Positions 1 through 12,259 of a stretch of 64,000 nt of DNA are shown one piece after another. This DNA is from Buddleja alternifolia (taxonomy: Eukaryota > Streptophyta > Magnoliopsida > Lamiales > Scrophulariaceae). The number at the start of each line of letters is the position of its first letter. The stretch's first letter is position 1. The notes under the pieces were generated by a model, which made no database searches, was not told the DNA's origin, and saw nothing but the letters and a program-made list of their open reading frames with translations. The position numbers and the translations under genes are program-made. Where the stretch lies: assembly GCA_019426215.1 (NCBI GenBank), contig CM033399.1, positions 24,437,022 through 24,501,021 of the forward strand. Direction: 5' to 3'.

Positions 1-240
1 CCTTCTCATCATCATCATAACAATCTCGAAACTGTCCGCCCTTGAGCATCTTCCAATTCGAATGTTAGTGCTCGAGCTCAACTACTCGAATAATCAACTA
101 AAAATGTGAGCCCAACAACTCGAATAATCAACTAAAAATGTTTCCACATGGGGTCATATTAATTAATTAAGCACCCCACTCATGGCTTTGTTTAAGTTTA
201 TATTCAGACCACACACTTGTTCTCAGTCCACACAATTAAA

Positions 241-680
241 ATGAGTTCAACAAGTGTAATCTTTTCATCCTCTTCAATAGATTCATAAGATGAAGCAGAA
301 GAATATTTATTCGCCATGGAACTCGATTCCGTCACAGTGCTACTAGCAGTTCTCAAATCCGCCATAGAACTCGACCTCCTTGAGCTCATCAAAAGAATCG
401 GTGACGGAGTTTCTGTTTCTCCGGCGAAACTCGCCGCCCAGCTTCCGGTCACCAACCCGGAGGCGCATATCTGGTTGACAGAATCCTCCGTGTTCCCACC
501 AGCTACAACATTATAAACTGCATCATCGAAAACCTGCCCGACGGCGGCGTTGAGCGGTGGTATTCTCTGGCGGCGGTGTGCAAGTTCTTGACCAAGAATG
601 AAGATGGAGTTTCATTGGCTTCTTTGTTGCTGTTGCAGCAAGACAGAGTCTTCAAGGAGACTTGGTAAAAGTTAGATAAA
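241..680 (+). pseudogene. Caffeic acid O-methyltransferase-like N-terminal fragment (broken)
   Basis: This resembles the first exon of a plant caffeate/flavonoid-type O-methyltransferase (COMT family, dimerisation domain). Reading begins at an ATG at 241, meets an in-frame TAA at 286, then gives the typical helical stretch with [11 protein letters not shown] and [10 protein letters not shown] followed by NPEA. A one-base shift near 471 is needed to continue into LVDRILR and the Y-S-L-A-A-V segment. That frame ends at a TAA at 666, exactly where the family has a K-E-S-W-Y-like motif. No SAM-binding domain, proton-acceptor His or second exon follows; the DNA turns into AT-rich and repeat sequence. 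It therefore covers roughly the first 140 residues of a protein normally about 360 long. It is almost certainly non-functional. An alternative is a mis-assembled or frameshifted real exon whose remainder lies elsewhere. Confidence 0.8.
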
Positions 681-827
681 ATAATAAGTTTTGATTATTA
701 TTATTATTTCAATGACAGTCAACATATTTCCCTCACTCAAATTTATTCTTTATATATATATATATAAAAAAACTTATCACATGAGCAGGACACTCGAGAT
801 GGCAAGACCCCACTAGCCAATATATAT

Positions 828-2060
828 TATTAGTATCTCGAGCTTTTAGTTTCTCGAGTGTGTTGAATTTCGAGAATGTAATATCTCGAGTATATCTTAT
901 TTCGAGTACATAATATTTCGAACATGTCTTATTTCGAGTATATGATATTTCGAAAATGTCTTATTTCGCATACTTTGATATTGCGAAACTCAGCGATTTT
1001 GAGTATGATGTATTTTCGGATTTTTTTTGGGTTTTTCGAACATGAAATTTTCGAGCATGACATATTCGATGTCTTTCTTTCGAGTACCTCAAGCTTCGAG
1101 CAGGATGGCATTTCGAGTACTCTAAATTTCTAAATCATAGTTTTTCGAATGCATAATTTTCGAATGTATGAATGTTTCGAGTGTGATGATTCTCGAGTGC
1201 ATGTGTATTTCGAGCATGATGATCCTCTAGTTTACCGATCTCTCGAGCGTCCTTTGTATTCGAGCGTATGTTTTTAAGTTCAACTCGCATCTCAAGTGAT
1301 GGTATCTCGAGCAACCGATTTCAACCATACCTTGTTCTCGAGAAATATAAGACGTGGACGTCATCAGAAAAGTCAAGTGCAAAGTAGGATCCAAAAAGAT
1401 GTGGTACTGTCAATTTATTGCAAACATTAATTGTAATAACATATTACAACCCCCTGTACCCTAAAAAATTTGTTTTGTCTTTCCTTCGCTTTTTTAACCA
1501 AATTCATAAAAAGTTGTATTCCTTCTGATTTTTTTTAGCAGATCTTTCGAATGAAACTGCAACTCTCAAGGTATCTTTAACTGAGTGAAAATCTCTCGAG
1601 GTCGAAACGGTGAACACCCGCGAAATTGGGCCCCTTTTCGAACCTTCAATTTAGGGCATTCGAGTTGAAGAAATCATTTAACCCGTGGATGAAACTCCAG
1701 AAGATAATGTCCTTCGAATGAAACTGCAACTCTCGAGTTGTTTTTAACTGAGTCAAAATCTCTTGAGGTCAAAAATAGTGAACACCCTCAAGACTGGGCC
1801 CCTTTTCGTCTCGAGATATCAAGGTGCTCAAAATCGCTGAATCTCAAAATATCAAAGTATTCAAAATCGCTGAATTGCTCGAAATTATTGAACTCGTAAT
1901 ATCAATGTGCTCGAAATATTGAACTCGAAGTGCTTGAAATTATTGAACCCAAAATCTCAACATGCTTGAAATTATTGTCCTCGAAATGTCAATGTGCTCG
2001 AAAATCACTTTACGAAATAGCAATATGCTCGAAACACATCCAAATACTTGAAATACAATA
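828..2060. repeat. Dense TTCGAG/CTCGAA motif region
   Basis: About 1.2 kb in which a degenerate hexamer (TTCGAG, CTCGAG, TTCGAA, CTCGAA) recurs every 10-25 bp, often followed by a TATRAT-like or TGTC spacer. From about 828 to 1330 the motif reads mostly TTCGAG or CTCGAG on the plus strand. From about 1800 to 2060 it reads mostly CTCGAA or CTCGAAA, so the orientation flips. No coding potential is visible. It lies where the internal region of the minus-strand LTR element at 2541-3580 would be, so it is probably part of that element. Confidence 0.7.
1546..1808 (+). repeat. Pair of ~95-bp direct repeats
   Basis: Copies at 1546-1640 and 1713-1808 share a start at TTCGAATGAAACTGCAACTC, a middle AACTGAGT-AAAATCTC block and an end at GGGCCCCTTTTCG, with about 15-20% mismatches. 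A spacer of about 72 bp separates them. It is a local duplication inside the TCGA-rich region. Confidence 0.75.
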
Positions 2061-2540
2061 CAGACAGAATTAAAACATGATTAGAATGAAGTATTTAAAA
2101 ACCCATGTTATTTGTGGCTTGTAAGCCTCTACTCCTCCACTGACGAACACTTGTATTGGAGGTCTATTTTATCCTCTCGAGATCTTCTTCGTTTGACTCA
2201 ATCTCGGTTGCCCCCCAGCATTTTGTTGACTCGATAAATGCTGTTCCTCGAGGGTATCTTGCACAATTGCCGTGAATATTCAGGCCGACTCTTGTGCTAA
2301 TGCTCGGCACTGATCACTGAATTCTCTTCCCTGATCTTCTGGAGCACCTGCCAGGGTTTATTTCATAACCCGCGTACATTTTATCTGCTCTAACCTTATG
2401 TTTCGAAATTAGTTGAGCGCCAAAATCGTCACCCAAATCGTCTTTGAGCCAATCTTTTGGCATTATACAAGAATTTTGTTCAAAAATCTTTTAAAGTATC
2501 AGTTATCTAACTTTTTGAAGTGTCAGTTATCAAAACCGAC

Positions 2541-2559
2541 TCCCACTGTGGTCGCCATT
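2541..2559 (-). other. Primer-binding site of minus-strand LTR element
   Basis: On the minus strand the sequence just downstream of the LTR end reads TGGCGACCACAGTGGGA, starting two bases after the LTR's terminal CA. The TGGCGAC start and the G-rich tail resemble primer-binding sites of Tat/Ogre-type Gypsy elements. The tRNA it would match was not assigned. Confidence 0.6.
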
Positions 2560-3580
2560 TGTTTGTTTCGAAAATAAAAAACAAACTCGATTAGGGTGGA
2601 TCCAACTGTGCGTTCCGAGCCCCGCGATAATTCTTATCTTAGAACTATCTTTCAACCCCCGCGTTCGAGTTCGATACGCTGGACGGTGGTTCAGACTTTA
2701 ACACTTCGACGTGTTGTTTAAATTAGTTGTTAGGACCGCAATTGACTAAAATATTTATCGTCTTCGAATGACACAATAATACAGTGAAGGAAAGATTCAA
2801 GTCCAGATAAAAACTATCTCTCTGATACTTAAATCTGACACAAGATAGTCTTATACCTACGTGAGAATCTCTCGATCGAATGTATTATTTTTTAACCCCT
2901 GCGCTCGAGTCGCATTAATTGAAGTGTTAGTTGTTCATTTCGAATATGAAAAACACTGAATCGAAAGACTCAAGTCAAGATACAAATTACCTATCCGATA
3001 CTTAAATCTGAATAAAAATAATTTATATCTCCATGAAAGTTTTCAATTCTGAAACATTACAAGCAATTGAATGCGCTAATGCAAATACAAGCCTGGAAGG
3101 CAAATCTCATCGAGTCGAATAGTAAATTACACTATGGCTACTCCTAAATTACGCTACGATCTACTCCTACATTACGCTAGACACTATTCCTAAGAAAACG
3201 AAAATGCAGAAGTCTGATGATCTTGCGATGTCTTTTTCTTTTCTCCGCGGCTCCTATATATCTTGTTTTTGGGAACCGTCTTCAACCCACTCTCCTTGTT
3301 TTTGGGAACTGCCGTCAACTGCATCCAACCGTCTCTTTCAAAATCTTCAACTTGGCGCGTCTTCCTTAAATGCAGATTATCGGCTTTTGGACTTCATTTT
3401 ATTTTTCAGATTCGATTCTTGGGCTTTTTGTCAATTCAGCCCCTGTCTTCGCTATTTTCTGAATTTAATGGGTCTTGTCTGATCTATTTGTAAACCCATT
3501 TCCTTCTTTTTCGAATTTCCCCAGTTTGGGCTATTTGGGCTCTTTAATTCGAAAGCCCAAATTATTTTATGGTGTAAACA
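2560..3580 (-). mobile_element. LTR of a Tat/Ogre-like Gypsy element (minus strand)
   Basis: The 1021-bp segment has inverted LTR termini (TGTTT at 2560 and AAACA at 3576-3580) and is directly bordered by the primer-binding site at 2541-2559. It is therefore the 5' LTR of an element running leftward. No matching 3' LTR or gag-pol was found to the left, so the element is truncated or decayed before the O-methyltransferase fragment. The LTR carries CCCGCG and TTCGAG-type motifs like its neighbouring internal region. Lineage is inferred only from the LTR ends and primer site. Confidence 0.6.
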
Positions 3581-4268
3581 AATATATATATATATATATA
3601 TAATTAGCTCCGGCGTTTTATATTTTCATTTAAGTAATATTTCACTCTAAAAAAGCTTTATTAGTACTCTCTCAAATTGCATGTAAAAGAGATGGTGTAC
3701 GTTCTTCGATCAATTAGTGTATGTGTATATATATATATATGTATATATAATTATAAAGCGACACTAATGACTAATGAGCTGCTTAAGAAAATTGGTTGTC
3801 AACCATTTGTGTTTTACTAGTAGCTTGGGCAAGTCATGTTCAACATTAATTAATTATTGGGTAATTATGTATTATAAGAATTAATTATGTTGAAACGAAA
3901 GTCAAACATATATTGGATCAAATCTTAGATTAGTGTGCTTTGCCACCTGGAGTCCGAAGGTTTTGCTGGGGGAGAATCTGATCAGACTCAATAAGTGCAA
4001 GTGAATAAATTAAGTCACAGTATCAAGTTTCAAGAAAAACAAATCAGCTTTTATATTGTTATTTGCTCGTATATAATCAAAAAATATTTGATTTGTATTT
4101 TTTCTTTAACAAGTCAAGAAAAATCAATTAGAATGAAAAAGGAAAAAAGAAAAGACAGATCTAAAGCCAGCTTGATTAGAGTTCTAATTTTTTCACCGAC
4201 CGAGCTAGAGCGGTAGAGTCGATATATATATGTGCTCGCAGACTTTCGAGTGATCAATAAATAAATAA

Positions 4269-4310
<42 letters not shown>

Positions 4311-7300
4311 CATACATACATATTAACTATGAATAATATAATATTAAGTAAATAAGTCGAAGGAATGCAACAAAACGAAAATGCTCTGACATAATAAAAT
4401 ATGAGATTATAAAGTTAAAAAGGAAGAATAGTATATGGAGAGTATATTGTGCTAACAATTGATCTAATTAACTAATTAAGTTTTAAAATTATAAGGACAT
4501 TTTGTTCCATTGCTTAACACAAAAAAACATAAAAAATTGGTGTGTCATTAAATTTAAAAATGCAAACATCAATTACCTTATTATACTTTTATGAATTAAT
4601 CGAACGAAAGAAGTGTGTAAAAGCTGCAAAAGTTGAATTATCAATCTAATTAATTACATAAACTCGCCGCATAATCAATATATAATAATTACTACTATTA
4701 AGGGGGGAAAAAAACTAGATTTCCTTTCTTATATATAGTCCAACCATTTAGTATGGTTTCAATTTGATAGTATTTTGTAGTATATGATTAATAGACATTT
4801 GGCCTACCAATTACCAAATACCAAACGTTAGGTGTCCTTTTACATGGGTACACCCAATTCTGTTATACACACACACATGCATACATTTTTATTTTATTTT
4901 AATTTTCTCAATATATATATATATATATATATATTTGTACACTGTGAATTGTCCCTTCATTTAATAAAAGATTCAAACTGAATAAATACAATATCGCGTA
5001 GCACGTGCTTACGGCATTGCTTTAAGATGGTATACTGATGTTGAGAGATTCTTCAACAAAAATATAAGTTCAATTTTATATAACAAGAGCACAATCACTT
5101 TACATAAAATTAAATTTAACTTTTATAATAAGCAATATTTAGTGATCAATTGATTATTATATGGAACCTCTATACCAGTTATAAATTAAAAATCATCCAT
5201 CATAAGAGCATATATCTTTAATCTTTTTTTTTTTTGCGTCGTTAATGTGGTCATAGTTGAATTTAATTCAAAAATCAACAAACCACTATTCTATAAAAGA
5301 AGAATATAATTATGATTTTTAATATACAAATTTCTCTACTTTGCCCCTTTAGAATCTCCAACTAAAAAAAGTACATTCCTCATCTTTTTATTGCATCATT
5401 TTGTTTCTTACAATTCTAAGAATTCTTTTTATTCATTTTTTGCAAATCTTATACCTTATCTACTTATAAATATATGAACTAAAAATTAAAAAAGAAATGC
5501 TCCATCTAAATCAATGCCTCCTCTTCACCTCTCTTCAACCTCTTAATAATCAAATTATCAACTAATAATTAGATAAGAATCAATAATAATTTCATAATTA
5601 GATAAATTAATTAACATCATTGGAAAAATTAATAATTAGTTGCAAACTCATTAATTTAATTATGTAAAGTTTTCTATTTCTTGTTTTTATATTTATTGCA
5701 TATACTACATTAAAAAGGGAGTGACCGAGGTATTTTTGATCAACTTGGGGCTACAAAAAGATGGAGATGATAACTTCATGGAGCAAAGTGCAATTAACTC
5801 TAAGTTATGGCTACTTTCTTAACGGAAAGATACTAGATTATTATTAGTCACAGAGCCCTTTTGTCTTGGTGCAATAAAAGATCCCCTTTATAGAAAAAAA
5901 GCGGTAATTAGTAGGAGTATATATATTATGATAAATATCAAGGAGTCATTACTGAGTCATTTACAATAAGTAGATCAGAATAATGGGCCAGAGGTATTTT
6001 TTTTAGTTAAAATGTCAATCTCCGCAAAATAAAATAATCGCCCGTTATTATTCTAATTAATGGGAGACCAATTTCATTGTGACCTTCAAAGCCATCCGTC
6101 GGTGCAACAGAGGTTGGCCACTTGAATAACCAATTTAGCCCTCTATCAAACAAATTATTATATTATTTTTGTAAGGACTAAAAATATAGTTTGTACCTCA
6201 AAAACTATACATGCATATATATTTTGTACCTCCCGACTAGGTCGTACATCAAATATCTCCTGGACTTTTATAATTGTACGCGTATAATGTTTGTGAACTT
6301 TGATTTGTTGGACAATTTTTAGTAATGAGCAAAAACGACTATTTTTTAATTGCAATCGCAAAAAAGTATTTTAGGAAATCAAATGTAATGAACATTTCTC
6401 TTTCAAAATTATATAACAACACTTGATAATATACGTGACTGGTAGCATCATAATTATTTATGTATAATGAACTTTATTTGAATTTATTACATTAAACTAT
6501 AGCAGTTATTCAAAATCTCTTAGAGGAGTTTGGCATTTTATTCTAAGACGATCATAAAAAGAGTTTTTTTTTTTGGGTGGAATAAAAAGAGTTTTTCAAT
6601 CAAGGTACAATAAGCTTTTTAAGTACTCCCCATGTTAATTGGAAGTTGCGATATGACACCTTGATTGAACTTTTGATTTGTAAGATTAAATATGGGCCCT
6701 AACTTCATTGTAAAACTTTGGAAATTCCTTGCTTCTTTTTTATGGAAGCGATTAGATCTTTTACTTCAAGAAACAATTACTGATAATTATTAACCAATAA
6801 ATTAATAATACTGACGATTACAATCAACTACTATGTTAATAAAGAAATTTTCATGTATCAGGAGGACATAGCGTTCCGATCTTGTCATTTCAATCAGATT
6901 TATATGTCAAAATGACTTTTTTATTTAATTTTCTTATGTAAATTACTAAAATAATCATTAAAAATCTGGATTTTCTAACCAAATATTTATGGGCGAAGGT
7001 TTTCATAATTTTGGAAAAAATAAGAGGAACACCAATTTAGCTATTTCGAAGAGAGTGTAAATAGAATTAACATTAAAGTACAAGTTGTGGTTAGTGAATG
7101 AGAAATTTTCTATGTGGTTTTTTTTTTATTGGGATTTTGTACATGCTAAGTAAATTACAAATTTTATTTATACATACACTAATGTCCAATAAGTTCTATG
7201 TCAAACCCATAATAATCAATGGAAAAAAACAAAAAATTATCAAAAAGAAAATGAAAAAGACAAAGCATTATCATTGACTAACTTTCAATTCAACATTAAT

Positions 7301-7640
7301 AGTATCCTATGCTAACGTTATAATTTCATTGGAAACAAGTTTTTCCTATGTAAATAACCAAATAAATAAAATCACAATTTGCAAAAAAAACTTAAGAAAA
7401 ATTGCAAAGGGTACTCGTGTCTTTTCAACACTAACCATTTTAATTTGATGCCTAAGCATAGACAACCCATAAAAAAAATATTTAAACATAAAGTTTTCAC
7501 CTAATTTCTGATCAATTTATATTTGTTTGACCCACAGAAGCTTCCCCCTCAATTATTTAATTAATTTTTTGTCCCACCCCATAAAAATCTAAAATACATA
7601 AAAACCCAAAAACTAATAAATATCATCAAACGTCCTCCTC
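3581..7640. other. AT-rich intergenic DNA, no gene seen
   Basis: No protein family, RNA gene or complete transposon was recognised. It contains AT dinucleotide runs at about 3583-3602, 3727-3750, 4277-4306 and 4912-4934, poly-T and poly-A tracts, and short open frames with no recognisable similarity. The last few hundred bases are presumably the promoter of the gene at 8156. Confidence 0.6.
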
Positions 7641-7644
7641 ACAT

Positions 7645-7760
7645 TCTTCTCTCTCTCTCTCTCTCTCTCAGGAAGTACGTACACGAGTTATAGATATATA
7701 GAGAGAGAAAGTAACAGAGCAGAGACGCATACATAGATATATAGAGAGAGAAAACTGCCG
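7645..7760 (+). promoter_or_regulatory. CT-rich tract and 5' leader of NT-C2 gene
   Basis: A CT microsatellite at 7645-7669 resembles the pyrimidine patches found at plant transcription starts. It is followed by two copies of an ATAGATATATAGAGAGAGAAA-like segment near 7691 and 7733. Together they suggest a transcription start near 7640-7700 and a leader of about 450-500 bases before the ATG at 8156. A TATA box was not confidently placed. Confidence 0.45.
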
Positions 7761-8094
7761 TTAAAGAGCCATTTAGCATAATAGGCAGCGAAGAATAAAA
7801 AAATAATAATATCATCCTTCCTTAGATCTACTTTGCTATTTCCTCTCATTTCAATCACTGGCATTGATTCACACAGTCAAAGAGTGCGAAATTCACCGAG
7901 TTGGACTCAACATTGATTCACTGAGTCAACTTGCTTGCGCACTTGAATTTTCCTCAGTATCTCAACATTTCTCTCTGTTTTGGCCTTCTATAGCTCGAAA
8001 CTCGGAGTGTGCACTTGGAATTTGGTTCGCATTGGCGGTGATTTGGTTGAACTGTGGTTTTCCGGCGGAGGTCGCCGGAGCTCCGGCGAGCTCG

Positions 8095-8139
8095 ATGAGG
8101 AGTTTGTTGATAATAAGATCAGAAATGATGTTCAATTGA
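8095..8139 (+). other. Possible short upstream ORF (14 codons)
   Basis: An ATG at 8095 opens a 14-codon frame ending at the TGA at 8137-8139, 16 bases before the main ATG at 8156. It contains two further in-frame ATG codons. If the leader is transcribed from near the CT tract, ribosomes would meet it first, so it could damp translation of the main frame. The evidence is position only. Confidence 0.3.
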
Positions 8140-8155
8140 GGGTAAATTAGTGAAA

Positions 8156-8250
8156 ATGTTCAAGTCGGCGCGGTGGAAAAGCGAGAAGAACAAGTTTAAA
8201 GTTAGCTTCAAGTTGCAGTTTCATGCAGCTCAGGTTCTCTCACTACATGG

Positions 8251-8281
<31 letters not shown>

Positions 8282-11200
8282 TCTTATGTTTGACTTTGTT
8301 TCTTGATTTGATGAGGAGGAAATTCATTTCACGATTTGGGTTTCGAAACACCGAATTTATTTATTTTTTAATTTGTTTGGAGTAAGTTCAGAATATATTG
8401 TGAGGCTCTGTGAGTGGTGGATAAACATATGTAGATGTAAATAATTTTTTAATTTCAGATGTTTGATGTCTATGCTAGAGCATGAAATCTATCTAATCTT
8501 GTTGATTTTCAGTTTGAGTATGAATTGCTGAATTTACTAATGTCTGTGAGTTTTGGTACAACAAAAAAAAAGGAGAAAAAGGAAAAACAGAGAGGATTAG
8601 GATTGTTATTTCTTAAAACAATTATGTTGACAAAGAGTGAATTGACTAATCAACCTTTTGAAACAATAGGTACCAGTGGTTGGAGATGATGCATTGATGA
8701 TATCTGTTGTTCCTGCTGATGCTGGAAAGCCTTCAGTAAAATCAGACAAGGCAGCAGTTCGAGAGGGGAGTTGTTTCTGGGAGAATCCAGTGTACGAAAC
8801 TGTGAAATTCAACCGAGAGCCCAAATCAGGAAAGATTCATGAGAGGATATACTACTTTGTTGTCGGGACGGTATGCAATGCAATTTTATAGGCGAAATGA
8901 AATTTTATGCATTGCAAGTGATTTATGTGTGCTAATAGTTGTATACATTCCAGGGGTCATCTAAAGCTGGAGTTATTGGAGAAGCTTCCATTGATTTCTC
9001 AAATTATGCCGATGCGACTAAGGTCTGTTTGGTGTCTCTTCCTCTCAAGAATTCAAAAACAGAAGCTGTATTGCACGTAAGTCCATTATCGTCGTGTTTT
9101 TCCTGTTATGTTGTGGGATGGATTTGTGATTTTATTTTATGTTCTTAACAGGTATCAATTCAGAGGATCAACGAGTCGATTGATCTGAGGTACTGATTAA
9201 TACTACAATTATTATTGTGTTTTCTTACAATGCATATACTTACTTTGTTAACTCTCGCAGAGAGGTTGACGAAACTGAGAATGCAAAATTGAGTTACAAA
9301 GATCACAGCTTGATGTCACAGTTAAGCAACGGCGATACAGACGGAACCATCAAAAGCGATTCTGCTGAAGTAATATTATATCCACTAGCCAATGTTTTTT
9401 TTAAATAATTTAACATTTCATGACGATAATTTTATAATATTCATTTTTTTTATTATAATAGGATGTGCAGTTTACCAAGTCCATTTCAAACAATTCTGAA
9501 TTGATAGGCACCCATAGAGGATCCAGTGGATCTGATATCACGATGTCAAGTTCCGGAAGCAGCTCGGGAGTTGAGATACCTTGGCTGGGAAATTCTGCTC
9601 TTATAGATGACTCTTTAAGCACTCCGAGGGAAGCTTTTAAAAAGCTGAATTCGGAAGAGGATGTGATTGAGAAGCTGAAAGCCGAGGTTGCTGTTTTATC
9701 GAGGCAAGCGGAGATGTCTGAATTAGAACTGCAGACTCTTCGTAAGCAGATTGTGAAAGAGAGCAAAAGGGGACAAGATCTTTTTAAAGAAGTTGTTTGT
9801 TTGAAAGAAGAAAGAGATGGTTTGAAATTGGAATGTGAAAAGCTCGGAGCGAAAGCTAAGACCAATATTGGGGGAGGGGATTCTCGTGTGATCATTGAAG
9901 AACTTAGACAAGAACTAAATCACGCCAAAGAGCTTAATACCAACCTTAGAATTCAACTTCAGAAGACGCAAGAATCCAACTCGGAACTGCTTCTTGCTGT
10001 GAGGGACCTTGATGAGATGTTGGAGCAGAAAAACAAGGAAATATCAAACCCCTCTAGTGGATCGTTGGAGAAAGAAATGGATGAAAAGTCCCCGGGCCCC
10101 ACACGTCGACCCAATGATGATGTCAGTGATGATGATGAGGAGCAGAAGGCTCTAGAGGAGCTCGTGAAGGAGCATGGCGATGCGAAGGAAGCATATCTTC
10201 TAGAACGACAGATCATGGACATGCGTAGCGAGATAGAAATCTACAAACGGGATAAAGATGAACTCGAGATGCAAATGGAGCAGCTTGCCCTCGATTACGA
10301 AATCTTAAAGCAAGAAAACCATGAAATGTCTTATAAGCTGGAGCAGAGCGAAATTCAAGAACAATTGAAAATGCAGTATGAATGTTCATCCTCGTATGCC
10401 ACTGCGCATGAACTTGAAACACAGATTGAAAATCTTGAAAATGAACTGAAAATCCAATCAAAAGAATCTGCTGATGCATTCATGACAATAAGTGAACTTG
10501 AATCTCATGTCAAGAGCTTAGAGGAAGAACTCAAAAAGCAATCACTACAATTTGAAGCTGATTTTGAAGCTCTTATGCGCTCAAAAGACGAGCAAGAGCA
10601 GAAAGCAATAAGAGCGGAGAAACTTCAAATCGAGATAGAAAATCTCGAAAATGAACTCAAAAGTCGATCGAAGGAATCTGCTGATGCATTTGTTAGAATA
10701 AGTGAACTTGAAGATCATGTCAAGAGATTGGAGGACGAAATTGAAAAACAATCACTAGGGTTTGAAGCTGATATTGACGCTGTTACGCGCTCAAAGGTCG
10801 AGCAAGAACAGAGAGCGATAAAAGCTGAGGCAATATTGAGAAAGACGAGGTGGCAAAATGCTAACACAGCAGAAAGGATTCAAGAGGAATTTAGAAGGCT
10901 TTCTGTCCAAATGGGCTCTGCGTTTGAAGCCAATGAGAAATTGGCAAGCAAAGCGCTAGCAGAAGCGAACGAGCTTCGTTTACAGAAAAGCCGTTTAGAA
11001 GAAGTGATTGAAAAAGCTTCTGAAGGACACGAATTGATGAAGGTCAGTTATGAGGCTAAATTGCATCAACTTTCAAGCCAAGTGATATCAATGACGAATC
11101 AAATAGAACAGATGCAGACAGAAATTGAAACAGAAACGGCTAAGAATAAAATTCTATCAGAGGAGATGGGGAGTAAGAAGATTTTGATTCAGGAGTTGGA

Positions 11201-12259
11201 AGAAACGAGAACATCCGTTAAGAAAATAGAATTGGAAATGGAGCAAGGGAATGATGAAAGAATTGTACTGAAAAATGAAGCTGTGGAGTTACAGAAGGAA
11301 TTAAATAAAATGAGATGTGTTGTGGAAGAAAAAGAATTGATAGTGGGGAATTTGCAGTTGGAGGTGGATTCTCTTCAAGCACAGTATTCTGAGTTAAAGA
11401 ATGTTCTATTGGAAGATGAGGTGGAGAAAGAGAAATTAAGGAAACAAGTTCTCGTATTAAGAACCGATCTGAAGAAGAAGGAAGATGAATACATTAGTAT
11501 GGAGAAGAAAATAAAAAATGGGAATGTCAAAGGTACAACTCTTGATGCAGTCAGAACAAATACGAAAAATAGCAAGACACTTCCTCGTGGCTCCAAAGAG
11601 GTTGCCAATCTTAAGGAGAGAATTAAGTCCCTCGAGGTAAATCTCCATCTTACTGATAATTATCATTAATTTTGGAAAGTGTATTTAGCTATCCCAATAT
11701 GTGTTTAAATGGTGCAAAAGAATTTTGAATATTGATATGGTTTTCCATGTTGACAGGGTCAGATCAAGTTGAAGGAAGTAGCTCTGGAAGCATCAACAAA
11801 TACATTTCTTGGGAAGGAAAAGGATCTTCATAACAAAATTGATGAATTGGAAGAGAGATTGGAAATGCTCAACCAAAGCAGCGCTCGTTATTGTGAAAAC
11901 GAAGCCGAAAAGGTTGGTAAAATTTGCAGTTCAAGTAAAAAGTATATGACTAATATCTGAACGTATATATGAAATGAATTTAAAAGGAAATATCAGCAAC
12001 TATGTTTAGGATTTGTTAGAATCTGACAATATTTCCTTGTGGGATGCAGGAAGCAGCAATTGTGGAATTTAAAAAAGAAATGGAATTAGTGAAGGAGAAG
12101 AACGAATCAATGGAGGTAGAATTGAAGGAAATGCAGGAGAGATATTCAGAAATAAGTCTAAAGTTTGCTGAGGTAGAGGGTGAAAGACAAACACTCGTGA
12201 TGAGAGTACGTAACCTTAAGAATGCAAAGAAGAACGCACATAACATCCCTTCGACTTGA
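8156..12259 (+). CDS. NT-C2 (EEIG1/EHBP1) domain coiled-coil protein, myosin-heavy-chain-related
   Basis: Eight exons join in frame: 8156-8233, 8670-8870, 8954-9076, 9152-9189, 9261-9369, 9462-11636, 11757-11912, 12050-12259; all introns are GT-AG and the product is 1029 residues. The start MFKSARWKSEKNK and the segment around SVVPADAGKPSVKSDKA match the N-terminal C2 domain (about residues 5-140) of the plant family including Arabidopsis At1g63300 and At5g41140. A Ser-rich linker with SSGSSSGVEIPW (about 215) leads to an almost continuous heptad coiled coil from about 230 to the end, with an acidic break near residues 395-405. The C-terminal ELKEMQERYSEISLKFAEVEGERQ-type block is the family's conserved end. 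The C2-like domain is expected to bind membranes or partners and the coil to dimerise; the precise function is not established. Exon 6 encodes 70% of the protein and contains a 70-residue tandem duplication. Confidence 0.93.
10422..10841 (+). repeat. Tandem 210-bp (70-residue) duplication within coiled coil
   Basis: Units at 10422-10631 and 10632-10841 encode two adjacent, clearly homologous 70-residue blocks (residues 504-573 and 574-643). Both run from IENLENELK through SKESADAF, ISELE-HVK, F-EAD and RSK-EQEQ to AI-AE. Seventy residues are exactly ten heptads, so the coil register is preserved. Confidence 0.9.

Noticed and set aside
4277..4306. AT and CT arrays as candidate CRISPR or satellite arrays
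   Set aside because: They are simple dinucleotide microsatellites without spacers or longer units, and the genome is a plant's.
7864..8139. 91-codon open frame upstream of the NT-C2 gene
   Set aside because: It has no ATG at its start; only the short ATG frame at 8095-8139 is plausible as an upstream ORF.
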